Below are positions 20,523 to 30,904 of a stretch of 64,000 nt of DNA, piece by piece (position 1 is the stretch's first letter; each line of letters begins with the position of its first letter). The notes under the pieces were generated by a model that was given only the letters and a program-made list of their open reading frames with translations, did not search any database and was not told where the DNA came from. A program made the position numbers and the translations under genes. The DNA is from Acephala macrosclerotiorum (lineage: Eukaryota > Ascomycota > Leotiomycetes > Helotiales > Mollisiaceae): assembly GCA_014904845.1 (NCBI GenBank), contig MU119204.1:795811-859810 (forward strand), in the 5' to 3' direction.

Positions 20523-23247
20523 ATGCCTGCAGCTGCATGTGAGAGGGCTAGGCAAAAGCTGAGAAGCCTGGGCCAGCTGGGTAAGGTCGCTAAGGTTGTC
20601 GAAGCTGAGGTCGCCTCATCCTCGAACACCTCACCAAATCACGAGCTGTACATCGACCATCTGGACGGCTGCTTCTTCCCTCGTGGTGACTTACTCAAAC
20701 TTTTTAGTAGGTCACGAGTTACCAAAGTTCTCAACTGCGATTGCCCTAGGTGCGAAAATCATCGTCGTATCATCGAATACAGCATAGGTCGACACAATGT
20801 TAGGAACCTCCTCGACTTTATTATCCCAGACGAAGGAGATGCATGGGATTTGAGGGCTTCCGCGCTTGCTTTGTTTGCCTGTATGGTATACATCGAGCAC
20901 CCGCAATTCATCGTGTTCTTCTGCACTAAGGACTTCAATGATGCCAATTCTCTGGAAAGCTGGACCAAACAAGGTAGAGAAAATTCCCCCGTAAATTCCA
21001 TCAAGCGACCCCTGCTCGGGCTTGGAAAGGCAGCGATTCGGCATCGTATAAATCCAGGATTCGGCGACGCCGATTTGGACGCCTTCATAGACTCTATCAA
21101 AGTTCACATGTATCGATTTTCCGTTCCATTCTTCGATACGCCCAGGTACCTTGATCTCCCACTTGAAGCAATCCTGCCCTTTTATCGAGAGCAAGAATAT
21201 TTCGGAACTGGGTCATTCGGCGATGTGATTTCCTTTAAAATATACGATGGATACAATAGATTGGTTAGTACGAAATCCGATTTCCTGTGCTCCCTTCAGG
21301 AATTGGCAAGGTTCCACTGACTCAATGTCCTTGTTAACAAGTCATAGAAGTTGTTCAAACACGTGGAAATATTTGCTAGGAAGCAAATGAGGGAGAACCA
21401 ACTACCACCATTCTTTCATGAGATCAGTAATCTCCAGCTTGTCGCACCTTTGGAGGATGACCATATAGTCAAGTTTGTAAAAGCCTACCGACATGGTGAT
21501 GATCTCAACATCATCATGCCCTTCGCTAAGACTACATTGAACCACTGCTTTCGTCAGAAGGCTGTGCACTACGATCAATGTCTTATTCCAGCGATAATCC
21601 AAGAGTGCCCTATATGGTTGCAGATGCTTGGACTCGCAGAGGCCCTTAACAGGATTCATACGGAGCTAGAGACCCCGAGAGCCCAGCTGTTTTGCTATCA
21701 TTTCGACCTGAAGCCAGATAACATACTGGCTCATGGTGACGAGCCGGGTTCATTTGTGTTCATGATTGCGGATCTCGGCCTGGCCCACGTCCAGGCCAGG
21801 CAACGAGGGTCTTTCGTGAGGAGCAAAATTGGGGATCCGGCTTATGCTCCACCACCTGACCTCGATTTCCCCAACGACAAAGTGGATCGCAAGTATGATG
21901 TGTGGTCTTTTGGATGCATCTTGCTTGAAGCTACAGCCTTCACCGTTGGATCTTACGAAACAGTCACTGAGCTTGATGATGCCCGAAACAGGGACACATT
22001 TTGGGAAGAAGGACCATACAACTTTTCAAGAAGAGCTAGTCCTGGAGTTCTGAAGAAGAATGTCAACGACTTCATGGACAGGCTCTTAGAGTTTGTTCCC
22101 ACTCCAGAGAAGACCTTCATTCGTCAAATTCTGGGCCTCGTTCGCTCAATGCTCACCCCCAGCTCAATAAGCCGTATCAATTCGGACGAAGTTGCGAAGG
22201 AAATGAGCAAAATACTCAATGTTCCTGATAACCAAGACGCAGGCCGTCTGAACTTTGATCTCCAAAGAGAAAACGAAGTGGAATATGATAAATTGAGAAA
22301 GGTGAAGTGAGTTAGATATATTTTCCTCTCGTTTCCACACCCCGGAGTTGACACACATACTAATGGATGTTAGGAAACTCCAAATACGCCCATCAAGTGG
22401 CGATGCTTCTGATCCCAGGCAACCTTCTTCGATTGTACTTCAGATATTCAAGAACCAGCAGACAGAGCAGCTTCGATTTGTGACTGTCCCAAGAAACCAA
22501 AGTAACCCAGGGCCTATGAGTCCTCTTGGCGAGAGTGAGTTTCAACTTTCGTTCTTGTACTCGCCTTTGCTAACGCATTATAGAGCATATAAAGCGGAAT
22601 CTTGCGATTGTTCCTCACTATGCAATGTTGAGTCATCATAGGGAGAGAGTCCGGGAAACTGGTATTCGTTTCTTGGACATTACACCCATCCAAAACAATG
22701 AACCGGCTGTACCCATCTTCGATGTCGATTTTGATGGCGCTCTCCCAGGTAACCAATGAATGTTTTTGTTCCTACCTCATATCCGAGTACAAAGAGGTTT
22801 AATTAATATCCGTTAGATCTTCGAAGAATGCAGCAGGTCCTTCTTGAGTGGAGGATCCGATACTCGTGAGTCATCTGACCTTCCTTTTAATCCTATAACG
22901 TCTAAATGTTCCTCGCAGCATTGATAAAGTGGGGTTTCATTTCAATCCACCCGTCTCGACTCGCAAGGCCATGGCCACGGGAATTAAGACTTTGGTCGGA
23001 CTTGGAAAGCAAGCATCGGGCTCGGCTTCCACATCCACGGTGCAGCTTTGGCAAGATGAGACTTCTAAAGCAAATTCAGCCGACTTTATCGTTGCTGTTT
23101 ATTTTCAAGGCACGATTGTTCTCATCCCCGGTATGCATTTGGCGCTCTGCATACTATTGAGGAATTTTCTGACTAGGTATGGCTTTAGTTGATAAAGATT
23201 GGAGGCTAGAGGACCTCCTGCCAGAGCAAGAAAATAACGAAGACTAG
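20523..23247 (+). CDS. protein kinase with unique N- and C-terminal regions
   Basis: 785 residues from seven exons: 20523..21263, 21348..22306, 22374..22534, 22584..22748, 22817..22865, 22919..23130, 23177..23247. All introns are GT-AG, 46-84 bp. A ~220-residue N-terminal region of unknown fold precedes the kinase domain. The kinase has a glycine loop FGTGSFGDV (226-234), a candidate ATP-anchoring Lys in FARK (259, just after an intron), catalytic HFDLKPDN (365-372), DLG (389-391) in place of DFG, and GDPAYAPP as activation segment. Essential Asp and Lys are present, so activity is plausible. The C-terminal ~270 residues contain LRFVTVPRNQSNPGP and GIRFLDITPIQNNEP and are not recognised. Kinases of this architecture are expanded in filamentous ascomycetes. 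The substrate is unknown. It converges on the CorA-like gene. The start could also lie in an unseen upstream exon. Confidence 0.8.
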
Positions 23248-23698
23248 AGAGATCTAACTTTCGTTGCCGTGAAACCATCAAAAAGGAACTCCTTCGCTAT
23301 GTCAATACTCAATGAGCTTAGCCATTCCGATGGCACTTCGACTCCACCCCACTTCCCTCTTTCGAGAAAAATCTTCACCAGAACCATGAATTTGGAACAG
23401 AACAAGAAGAAGTTTTCCTCGTTCAAATTTACATTTACCAGTCATCAAGGCGAGTTTGATCCGATACGTTTGCAAGTCGAATTTGACACAATATAGATTT
23501 GCTGGAATTTCGAGAAGAATGGAAAAACGTGAAGTGGCTCGAGAAGGAACCAAGAAAGGCATTGAAAAATCGCTAAAATTTCGCGTATGATTTACTCTTT
23601 TCGAGTCCTTGACGACACCCCGCCCCACCATGAAACGCCTTCTTGCTATCACTTGAAATTTTCCCCGAGAGTTCTCTCACGCCTCCTCGGATCTGTTC
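23248..23698. other. convergent intergenic region
   Basis: 450 bp between the ends of the kinase and CorA-like genes, expected to hold both 3' ends. No other feature is visible. Confidence 0.45.
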
Positions 23699-25533
23699 TC
23701 AGACGATCGATTTAGGTTCGGAGGCAGATAATGAAAGTGCATCCTTGGAATGCCTCTTTTCTGATAGCGCCCAGGCGCCGAAGGTGACGAGGAGAAAGAC
23801 AGCTGTCAACACGATAAAGACATATATCCCATCATCGAACTTCATTCCAACTCGACTAGAATTTGTCACATGAATGTAGCCCATCTCCAGGACCGACTGC
23901 AAACCTGTCTGTCAGCTCTATCTCTCACTCTCGGGGTGGGGGACCAACCGCCGCGAAAGATGCTGGCAAATACACCAAAGTCAGTATTGTTATCGACTTC
24001 AACGTTCGGCCGTCTCGCGCAGCTTTGCGAGATATATCCAACATCCTCTCATTATCCTCACGAGCGAGGCGCGCTATATCATTGGATTTCTCGCTCATGT
24101 TCTGAACTGCTGCCGCAGCGCGGAAATCAAGGACTGTCTGGATCTGAGTTTTCGGTAAGTCTAGGGGAAAAACTGGACTTTGAACGTCTGAAGTACTTAC
24201 TAAATTTGAAGCCCCATCGAGCCTTGAAATTAAATTTTTGATTCGTTTTGATGCTGCAGATAAGTCAAGGCGGAAGCTCTCAGTTGAAGGGAACGAGAAT
24301 GGTTTGGTCACGTTGCCTGCCCCTTGTGGTGAGTTTGGTGTCTGGAGCCAGGGGCGCTCTGCATTGATGATGGCCTCCAAACTCGCTTCCATTGCGCTCA
24401 CGGAGAGGCAGGCTTTATGTCGAAGGTGGTATATGCTCGATAAATCTGCTGCATTTATATCGAACTCTGCGGTACCCGAGACATCAAAGAGAACGACGGC
24501 TTTGATGTGCTAGAGGATTACAAATCAGCTGATCATTCACTATTTCCTCCGCCGGGCCTTACTGTCATGTTGAAGCAGCGTTCCAAATGATCAACGTAAC
24601 TCTGCCAATGACATGTTACAGACGAGAGAAACAGGGTTTGAATCTGGGACATGGTCGTTTCCGGTTTCTTAGCAGCGACTAACAGCCGCTGCTGGAACCT
24701 TCGCGGAGAGTTGATCAGGATCACAGTCTTCAGACTCCGAGCTTCATCAATGCGCAGATACATGCCTGTTTGGCGAATCGACCGGGACTCCGATCCGTCT
24801 GTCCGTCCATTTTCTTCGGCATGTTTCATCAAATAGCAGGATTCTACCATATCCAGGTAAGTCGCAAGGCGTGCAATTTGCTTTCTCTCTCACTCACCGT
24901 ATGTAGCACCATTGTCCTGAATCTGCATATTGTGAGAGGGGAAAGATGCGGCATCATGATCGAACTTTTGCCCAAAGCTGTGGACCACGTCGAGGAAGGG
25001 AGGGAACGCTTCAACACTTGACAGCAATTTTCTCATTGATGTTTCTGATATCGCAAGGTGCCCTACCGATGATTGTTGGGCGATTTGACTTTGGCATCAT
25101 GAGCACTACGGATATCCACGGGCAGTCCTCACTTACAAAATCCTGGTGCCACGGAACGACGCCGAGTCCTATTCCTCAACACTCAATCATTCTCAAATCT
25201 CCAAGGAGTCATAGTAAGAGTCCATACCTTCAAATACTCTTCAACCTCTTCAGAACTGCGAAGAAGACGGCCTGGTAAGACTTAGCTGATTGTTTATGGA
25301 GAGGTCTCGAAGGCACGTGAAAATAGTCAAAGGAAACACTTGCTTGCAGAACCAAGTTCGGTCACTTGAATAAATGTTTCATTGTCGAGGAGAAACAGCC
25401 GTTTGGAATCTTTTGACAATCTCAGATGATAGCTTTCAAGATCATGATCAAAACAATACGACGCGGTGTCATACAGCTGCTGGGGATACGTTTCCCAGCC
25501 TTCAAATGAGTCCGAAATGCTCGAGGAATTCAT
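23699..25533 (-). CDS. CorA-like two-helix membrane protein
   Basis: 475 residues from eight exons: 25340..25533, 25228..25255, 25137..25168, 24898..25088, 24563..24843, 24201..24509, 23949..24143, 23699..23896. All introns are 48-84 bp GT-AG and every join keeps frame. The N-terminal part has the pattern of the fungal CorA-like family: GWETYPQQL, then PPFLDVVHSFGQKF, RSIRQTGMYLRID and VILINSPR. Long helices follow (IKNLISRL, VLDFRAAAAVQNMSEKSND). The signature KSITILTLVYLPASFAA (membrane helix 1, ~395-412) is followed by a second helix (IYVFIVLTAVFLLVTFGAW, ~434-455). The GMN motif of true CorA Mg2+ channels is absent (EMGYIH instead), so ion transport is doubtful. Two micro-exons (28 and 32 nt) make it easy to mispredict. 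Confidence 0.8.
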
Positions 25534-26196
25534 TGTTCTCAATGTTTAGATTTCGATCACTGCACTACCCGCATAACTGTATGAAATCAATACTTGAGAA
25601 TATTGAATTGCCTAAGACGGAGCCTCACAACCTCACGAGGCTTTCAAAGCTGCCACGCCGTGTGGAGAACGCGAGACAAGTCAACCCAACTGGGCTGTTC
25701 TTGAGCCGCTGAGTACTAGTAGCCTATTACTGGCTATGATTCGGACAGCAAACGCGCAAACCAGTTGCATAGATTCATGCATGAGGTGCAGAAATGCGGT
25801 GCATGACTGGTGTCTCGATTCGGACAGCTGCAGTGCGCCACAGATCAATCCGCCCTCCAGGCTGATTTCGAGCCTGTCCTCTCTCCACCCTCACGAGGTC
25901 TCGATTTTTCGATTTGAGTTTTGATCAAAATCGCCCTTCATATACCTTAGGTGTGGCTCCTTGTCCAACAACTTGTGTCTTGCTAAAACTTCCAGTCATC
26001 CTTCACGGCCTTCACAATGCTTATTGCTATCTTCTCCAACAAGCTATTCTGTCATCGTTGTGTGATTATTATATTACTCGATCTCGCTAGATTACTGCGG
26101 TGTCTTGAAAGTTCACATGCGCGTGGCTTGGGATCAAAAGCAATCAAATTGCGCCAGCCACCCGTAGCCTCCCGCTGGTGTTCCAAACCGAAGCCA
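25534..26196. other. intergenic region
   Basis: 663 bp upstream of the CorA-like gene and downstream of the next minus-strand gene. No supported feature. Short frames here lack family signal. Confidence 0.4.
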
Positions 26197-27018
26197 TCAA
26201 ACCCGCTCCGTTTCAAAGTAATAATCTTGGTTATAGTACCTCTCGTTGCTCAAGCGTTTTATTTCATCGATTTCGTCCTTGGCTTTCGTTAGACTAGCGA
26301 CCTCGACAAGTAGGTTAAAGACTCACTTGCGTCAAGTGACGTCTTACAGCAACAACGACAGACGTGATGTGGTTGTAGAGATTTTTGTTTATCTGAGTCT
26401 TGAATCAGTAAGAGACTCCTCCTTTCATACCGAGAACTCCCGTCATACCTTGTACTGCCATTGGTCCCCAATCTCCCACTTGTGGTCGTCCCCCCACTTC
26501 TTCAATACGCGTTCACTGATGTATCCTGCAGCCTCAGTCGTAGTTGGTGCAGAAATAACCTGCACTAAGTACCCCGGAGGGGGCAAGAGATTGTATTGGG
26601 ACATGGTCGATCTTGTTAGATCTTATCTTGAGGACTTGCTGGAAGTGCCTTCCATCGAAAGCCAAAGTTGCTTGTTAGTCGGGGTATGAGAAGAACATAT
26701 TATTTCTATCAGTCGCCAGGATATTAAAAATAAGACAGGTGTCGTGCCTTCACACGTGGCAACAGACTCATCGGGTTTTATGGCAATCAGATCTAGGCAG
26801 AATTTGTCCGCATAAAACTCGGGCGTCGAAGTCTGAGTCTTGACGCCGGGGCGTCGGCCCTTTTTGGTTGCCTCACATCGACAGCCAATAGTCATCGGGG
26901 AGGCACTGGGGACCTCAATTGTCTTGAGGCTGCGCCATCCTGAGCTGGGGTGCTCGCAAGGATGGAACAAATCTTCCTCGTTCATTCTTTTATCAAAGGG
27001 ACCCTTCGTGAATGACAT
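26197..27018 (-). CDS. unknown protein, four-exon model
   Basis: Model of 191 residues: 26756..27018, 26449..26611, 26348..26392, 26197..26301. Introns of 56 and 46 bp in the second half are convincing (CQWQYK-like end joined to INKNLYNHITSVVVA, then VASLTKAKDEIDEIKRLSN). The first intron (144 bp, donor GTGTGA) is uncertain and may hide a short exon near 26640. The start is either 27018 or the in-frame ATG 26985. The sequence is Pro/Ser-rich at first (HPSSGWRSLKTIEVPSASP), then MSQYNLLPPPGYLVQVISAP, and ends in a charged helix. There is no known family. It is divergent from the amino-acid permease only 104 bp away. Confidence 0.5.
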
Positions 27019-27122
27019 TACAAATTTTGGTCTCCCTGTATTGCGAGATCAAATTGTTCTTCTACGTCATTTTTTCCAGCTAATATCAATCACGAACCAT
27101 CCCACGCTGAGATCGAGGCATT

Positions 27123-29251
27123 ATGTCGGATCAGAGTCCGTCAAAAGATCATGCCTCGCGACCCAGCTCGAGCTCTACCTCCCGGCAATATTTACCGGCA
27201 TTGGGAGCATCACATTCTCGACGCACATCCGGTACAGATCAATACGAAATGGATGAGATTATGGAGGCTCCATTAGGCACCGGGACTCCTGCTTCTGGAT
27301 CCAAATCACAAAATACAATGGATAAACTTATGTCAGCGAGGACATCTGCGGCCCGAGGTGGAATTTTCGACGATACATCAAGCATCAACTCCGAAGTTAG
27401 CAATACAGCGGCGAAGCGCAAAGCAGACGACACCTTCACTGAAACGACATCTGTGCGAAAGCCGAACTTGACTGAATACGATGTCGGAGCTTTGATCATG
27501 AATAAAATGATTGGCACTGGCATTTTCACGACGCCGGGAATGGTTCTGATTTTGGCGGGCGGGAAAGGCCTCAGTCTCCTGTTGTGGGGTATCGGCGGGG
27601 CTTATGCTCTTCTGTGGTGAGTTGATTGTCTCGTAGCAAAGGCATTGTGATCATACTCAGAAGCGTTTGGTGCTAAATTCGCATTGTAGTCTGTCGATTT
27701 ACCTTGATTTCGGTACGGCATTACCATACAATGGGGGCGAGCTTGTGTATGCGAGTACATACCGAATCCTCGGATATTTCATACCAGCTGACAGCGGTCC
27801 AGTTAAATAAGGTGTGGGACTTCTCCAGGGTGAAACTGCTTCCAGCTGTTCTCTTTTCTGGATTCTTCATCACTTTGGGCCACACAGCTGGAAATGCAAT
27901 CGCTTTCGCCAGGCAGTTTGTCATCGCTACCGACCGTCCAGATCCTACACAGCCCATCCATTTCAACAGAACGATCATCGATTTCTATGCCCTGTCCGTC
28001 TTGACAGTAGTGTGCCTGATGCACTACTTCACTCCCAGGCTGGGACTCTTCTTGAACAAGCTCACTGCTGGATTCAAGATTATACTTCTGCTCATCATGG
28101 CATTTCGTGGTATAGCTCAGCGTAACCAACCAGGAAGTGGCCATCAAGAGGGGTTCGCTTTCACAGGGCTCAACACCACACAAGTTCTGAATACCACAAT
28201 AGCGTCCAATGGTATAGCAGTAAACAATGCTACAAGCACTTCCCATCCAGGCTCTTATCATATCTCGGGATTTATCTACATCGTGTACAGCTACGGAGGC
28301 TGGGAGAACGCAAACTACGTTATTGGAGACCTCAAATTCGAAAATAGATCCCTTCGCATTGGAGCATTCTCTGCCGTCGGCATTGTCACATTCCTTTACA
28401 TGATGCTCAACGTTGGATACTTCATGGCTTGCCCAACTGAAGCCATCACCGGCGCACAAAATGATCTCGCAATGACAACAGTATTTGCAAAGCGATTGTT
28501 TGGAGAAAACACACTCTGGATCAGTGTTTGCATTTGCATCAGCGCTGCAGGAAATATTCTGGCTGCTGTCTAGACGAGCAGTAAAGTGAAGCAAGCGATT
28601 GCATTGCACCACTTCATCCCGTTCTCGACGTTCTTTGCTGCTGAGCAGAATGGGACACCTGGCGGTGGGCTGCTGTTACATTGGATTTCCTCCGCCGTTG
28701 TGATAGTAGCGATCCCAGACACTACAGATGCCTACGGATTCTTACTTGGACTGTTCTCTTGGGGCCAACTTCTCGTTGGCGTCTTCGTTGGCTTTGGTCT
28801 ACCACGTCTTGCGAAGGCGTTGACATCCCGGAAGGACAAAGAGATTGTCTGGGAGCCTCTCATTACTGGGCAAAAGCTGAGGTATGTACTAGGGGGGATT
28901 TTAGGAGCCTTCAATATCGTCATTATGGTCTTCGCAGCACTTCCATACGATCCCCATACGATCCCGCGGAGGTGGTGGCCGATTTCGATTCTAGGTTGCG
29001 TGTGCGGAGGTTCTCTTGTGTATTGGTGCTTTTTGAGAATACTGCAGACGAAGTGGAGTAGGAGGTGGCTTGGTTGGAAAGCAGAGATCGTTGAGATTCA
29101 AGAAAGCAGAGACTCGATGGCGAAGCTGGACAGGGATGTGAGGAGGGACGGAACAGAGTCAGAGTTCACCTATGAATACTCGGGGGCAGCCGCCTTGGTT
29201 AGAAGAGGTGTGGGAGCTGCGGTAAAGTTTGGAAATAGATTCCTGTGGTAG
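27123..29251 (+). pseudogene. MUP1-type amino-acid permease with one in-frame amber codon
   Basis: Exons 27123..27616, 27690..27754 and 27795..29251 (introns of 73 and 40 bp) give 672 codons with a single internal stop, TAG at 28571-28573. The sequence is of the LAT/Mup1 (APC superfamily) type: a disordered ~110-residue N-terminus, VGALIMNKMIGTGIFTTPG at helix 1, YLDFGTALPYNGGELVY, LGHTAGNAIAFARQ, YSYGGWENANYVI, then after the stop TSSKVKQAIALHH, TPGGGLLLHWI and further helices to a basic C-terminus. Reading continues in the same frame for 226 codons beyond the stop, and the tyrosine expected before TSSKVKQ is exactly where TAG stands. It is either a recently broken gene, a sequence error, or a readthrough case. 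The substrate (methionine or related amino acids) is inferred from the family. Confidence 0.8.
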
Positions 29252-30904
29252 AAAGTATTGCATGACCATCAGCCCCCCTGAGCTGGATCAAGCGAACCTC
29301 ACTGGAGCAACTTCCTTACACCCCGAGGATTTTAGATTTCACATGGCCCCTCTCCGCTGATTCTCGACGTAAGCTCAACACTCGTAGCGCCGATACATGT
29401 TCACAGCTATGTTGGGAAGAGTGCCAATAAATCATCATGTTATTTAGACGTTGATGCGGTGAAGGAATTCCAGATTTTGACAAACGCACCATTCTTTACC
29501 TACCTACTTAGTCTTGAGAACATGGTTCATGAGAGGGAGTTTCGGGGTTGAGCGATGATTCGTTCAAGGTAGATAGTCATAGAATTGCGCGACCTTCGAC
29601 CATTCAATCGACACAACTGAAGTCTGCCGAATGTCCCAGGCGGCAAGGACTCAATTCGATCCAAATTTCTGTCAGCTGCCTCATCGACCTTCCCAAACGC
29701 GAGGCAAGTTCTCTTCCTATGAATCAGATTGTCTGAAGGAGTTATTAAAGCAGTAAGACATAGGCCCTTTTGCATTGCTTTTTCTTCAGCGGTCCCTCGA
29801 GCACACTCGATCAGAATCGTTTCAGACTCAACACGCGCCCTGACATGGCGATTGTATTGCAGATATATCATAGAGCTCATTCATCCGCAACAGTCATCAT
29901 GAGTTCATAGTCCCTTCTGACATCACGCCGTCGAAGTGTAGGCTCGGCTCGGTTCCAAAGAAAAAGGGGCTTTGGGCCGGAGATCCACCTCGCCTTACCG
30001 CAAAATGCTTGGAAGTAAAATTCATGATAGCATGGATGGATGTTTTGTTGCACATCTACAAACAGAAGAGTACACGTCTCATTGATCGCCCACTTATTCT
30101 CGTTGGGAGCATTTCGGGCTCACTTGATCGTTGTGCGGCGACAAAAAGTGAGAGAAGAAAGAAAGCCGAGAAAAGTAGCCTTTCATGAATTTGAGTGTTG
30201 GAGCCCATTCAACACGTTTTAACTCTGGAAGGATATGATGTGCTGGCATATTGGCGTGTTCGAGTGGCTCCTTGAAGCTGAGGAGGAGGATATTGAAATG
30301 GCTGGTACCTTTCCTCTTTGCAGATTGATGGGTATGTATGATAGAACCAGTTACCAGTATAGCATGATGCTCTGTCGCAAAATAGAGATAGTAAGGATCT
30401 GATCGGTGTAACATTGTCCTGGGATATAGGAAACAAGGGAGTGAAAGATGCTAGAGAGCGTTAAGTCCGAGATCTGGATGTAAACAAATCCGACAAGGCA
30501 CGTGCCTAAGACGCTAACCTGAATGTCAAGTCGCCGAGAAAGACGGAGTGACTTCTCCTTCATCACATAGTTGCTTCTTATCATTTACTGCTAGCTATAC
30601 TCGGCCTTACCTAGGGCTTCGAGCCCATTATATTCATCAAGTCATGATGAGAAGGCTCACGGAGACCAAATGTCGTTCTCTGTGGCTGATGGCGGCCCCA
30701 GGCTCCAACGAACGACAGGTTCGAATTATTCCACTTCTCTCAGCCTCCGGCCTGGAGGAGCTGCAATGTTTTTGATCAGCACGATGCGATATTCCAAGGC
30801 AATGAAACGCTTCGTTTAATAATCATCTACACCTTTTAAGTACTATTTTCGACGAAGGTTCAAATTCACAGCATCACAGCCTAATTCTTTGACCCCGCGG
30901 CATC
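29252..30904. other. gene-poor region containing dispersed repeat copy 2
   Basis: 1.65 kb with no supported gene apart from the repeat at 29501..29766. The promoter of the 1007-aa protein gene should be in the last few hundred bases. Confidence 0.45.
29501..29766 (+). repeat. dispersed ~265-bp repeat, copy 2
   Basis: Same orientation and order of blocks as 18488..18757, including CTTGAGAACATGGTTCATGA, TTTCGGGGTTGAG, TGCGCGACCTTCG and GAAGTCTGCCGAATGTC. It begins ~250 bp after the permease gene. No terminal inverted repeats are evident, so it could be a solo LTR fragment, a short element or part of an old duplication. Confidence 0.75.

Noticed and set aside
23699..25533. True Mg2+ channel of the CorA family
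   Set aside because: The GMN pore motif is missing; only the general CorA-like helical layout is supported.
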